From positions 1 to 33,542 of the forward strand of contig JAAYPE010000036.1 of NCBI GenBank assembly GCA_012519975.1: DNA of 33,542 nt, given 5' to 3'. Under the pieces are notes generated by a model. It was not told the DNA's origin. It saw only the letters and a program-made list of their open reading frames with translations, and did not search any database. This DNA comes from Clostridiales bacterium. GTDB lineage: Bacteria > Bacillota > Clostridia > Oscillospirales > Acutalibacteraceae. Positions within the stretch are counted from its first letter, which is position 1, and each line of letters begins with the position of its first letter. Both the position numbers and the translations under genes were made by a program. Below, piece by piece: positions 33,496-33,542 of this stretch.

Positions 33496-33542
33496 AATCC
33501 AGACAAAAAAGCTAAAGTGTCTAGTTTTCATACATATTTATA

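Noticed and set aside
33501..33522. Terminator after the TetR gene
   Set aside because: The arms AGACA/TGTCT are only five bases with a long loop, and no convincing T-run follows; the window ends soon after.

Overview
The window is a low-G+C chromosomal segment of an anaerobic, probably spore-forming Firmicute (class Clostridia). The taxonomic call rests on the mix of genes: a ferredoxin-linked indolepyruvate oxidoreductase (an anaerobe enzyme), a YlmC/YmxH sporulation-type PRC-barrel protein, a TOPRIM RNase M5-like protein, and FeoAB followed by a FeoB-associated Cys-rich protein and a DtxR-type repressor. Shine-Dalgarno sites are strong and GGAGG-like, TTG/GTG starts are frequent, and promoters match TTGACA-N17-TATAAT closely. 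Genes are packed tightly; no stretch above 300 bases lacks a gene. The longest gaps (7508-7748, 8207-8423, 21609-21799, 32728-32934) hold promoters and terminators. There are no rRNA genes, insertion sequences, CRISPR arrays or phage genes, so this looks like core chromosome with metabolic and transport modules.

Left part (1-7198, minus strand): one long unit reads from a promoter at 7170-7198 through a sodium/solute symporter, a PaaK-type arylacetate-CoA ligase, iorA, iorB, a second PaaK, a tandem-ACT protein and the start of proC. Together these can interconvert arylpyruvates, arylacetyl-CoA and arylacetates, with the symporter as a possible importer and the ACT protein as a possible amino-acid sensor.

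7220-10500: ymxH, a tRNA-Lys with its own promoter and strong terminator, secG, then on the plus strand an LCP-family wall-polymer ligase and an unrecognised 4-TM protein. A bidirectional terminator at 10516-10554 separates these from the next block.

10534-21608 (minus strand): two transcription blocks. The distal one runs alaS, a HIT protein, comEC, holA and an RNase M5-like gene, with overlapping or abutting genes at the end; the predicted C-terminal metallo-beta-lactamase-like domain of ComEC has lost its metal-binding motif. The proximal one runs rfbA-rfbC-rfbD (dTDP-rhamnose synthesis, with no rfbB here) and then a class B penicillin-binding protein.

21763-28320 (plus strand): divergent from rfbA lies feoA-feoB-feoB-associated-dtxR, with a candidate DtxR box over the feoA start site; then two flavoproteins (HI0933/BaiN-like and COG2509) from a promoter inside the end of dtxR; then an unrecognised 181-aa protein. 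A bidirectional terminator follows at 28325-28362.

28365-33542: on the minus strand is an osmoprotectant ABC importer (ATPase with CBS domains plus a permease/binding-protein fusion) downstream of a GntR-RCK_C regulator of the c-di-AMP-sensing BusR type, preceded by an ArsC-like protein and a YgjP-type metallopeptidase. A divergent TetR regulator closes the window. I did not find a clearly new large system. The most interesting items are the arylacetate module, the BusR/Opu module with candidate operators, the DtxR-feo circuit, the degenerate ComEC domain and two unrecognised proteins.
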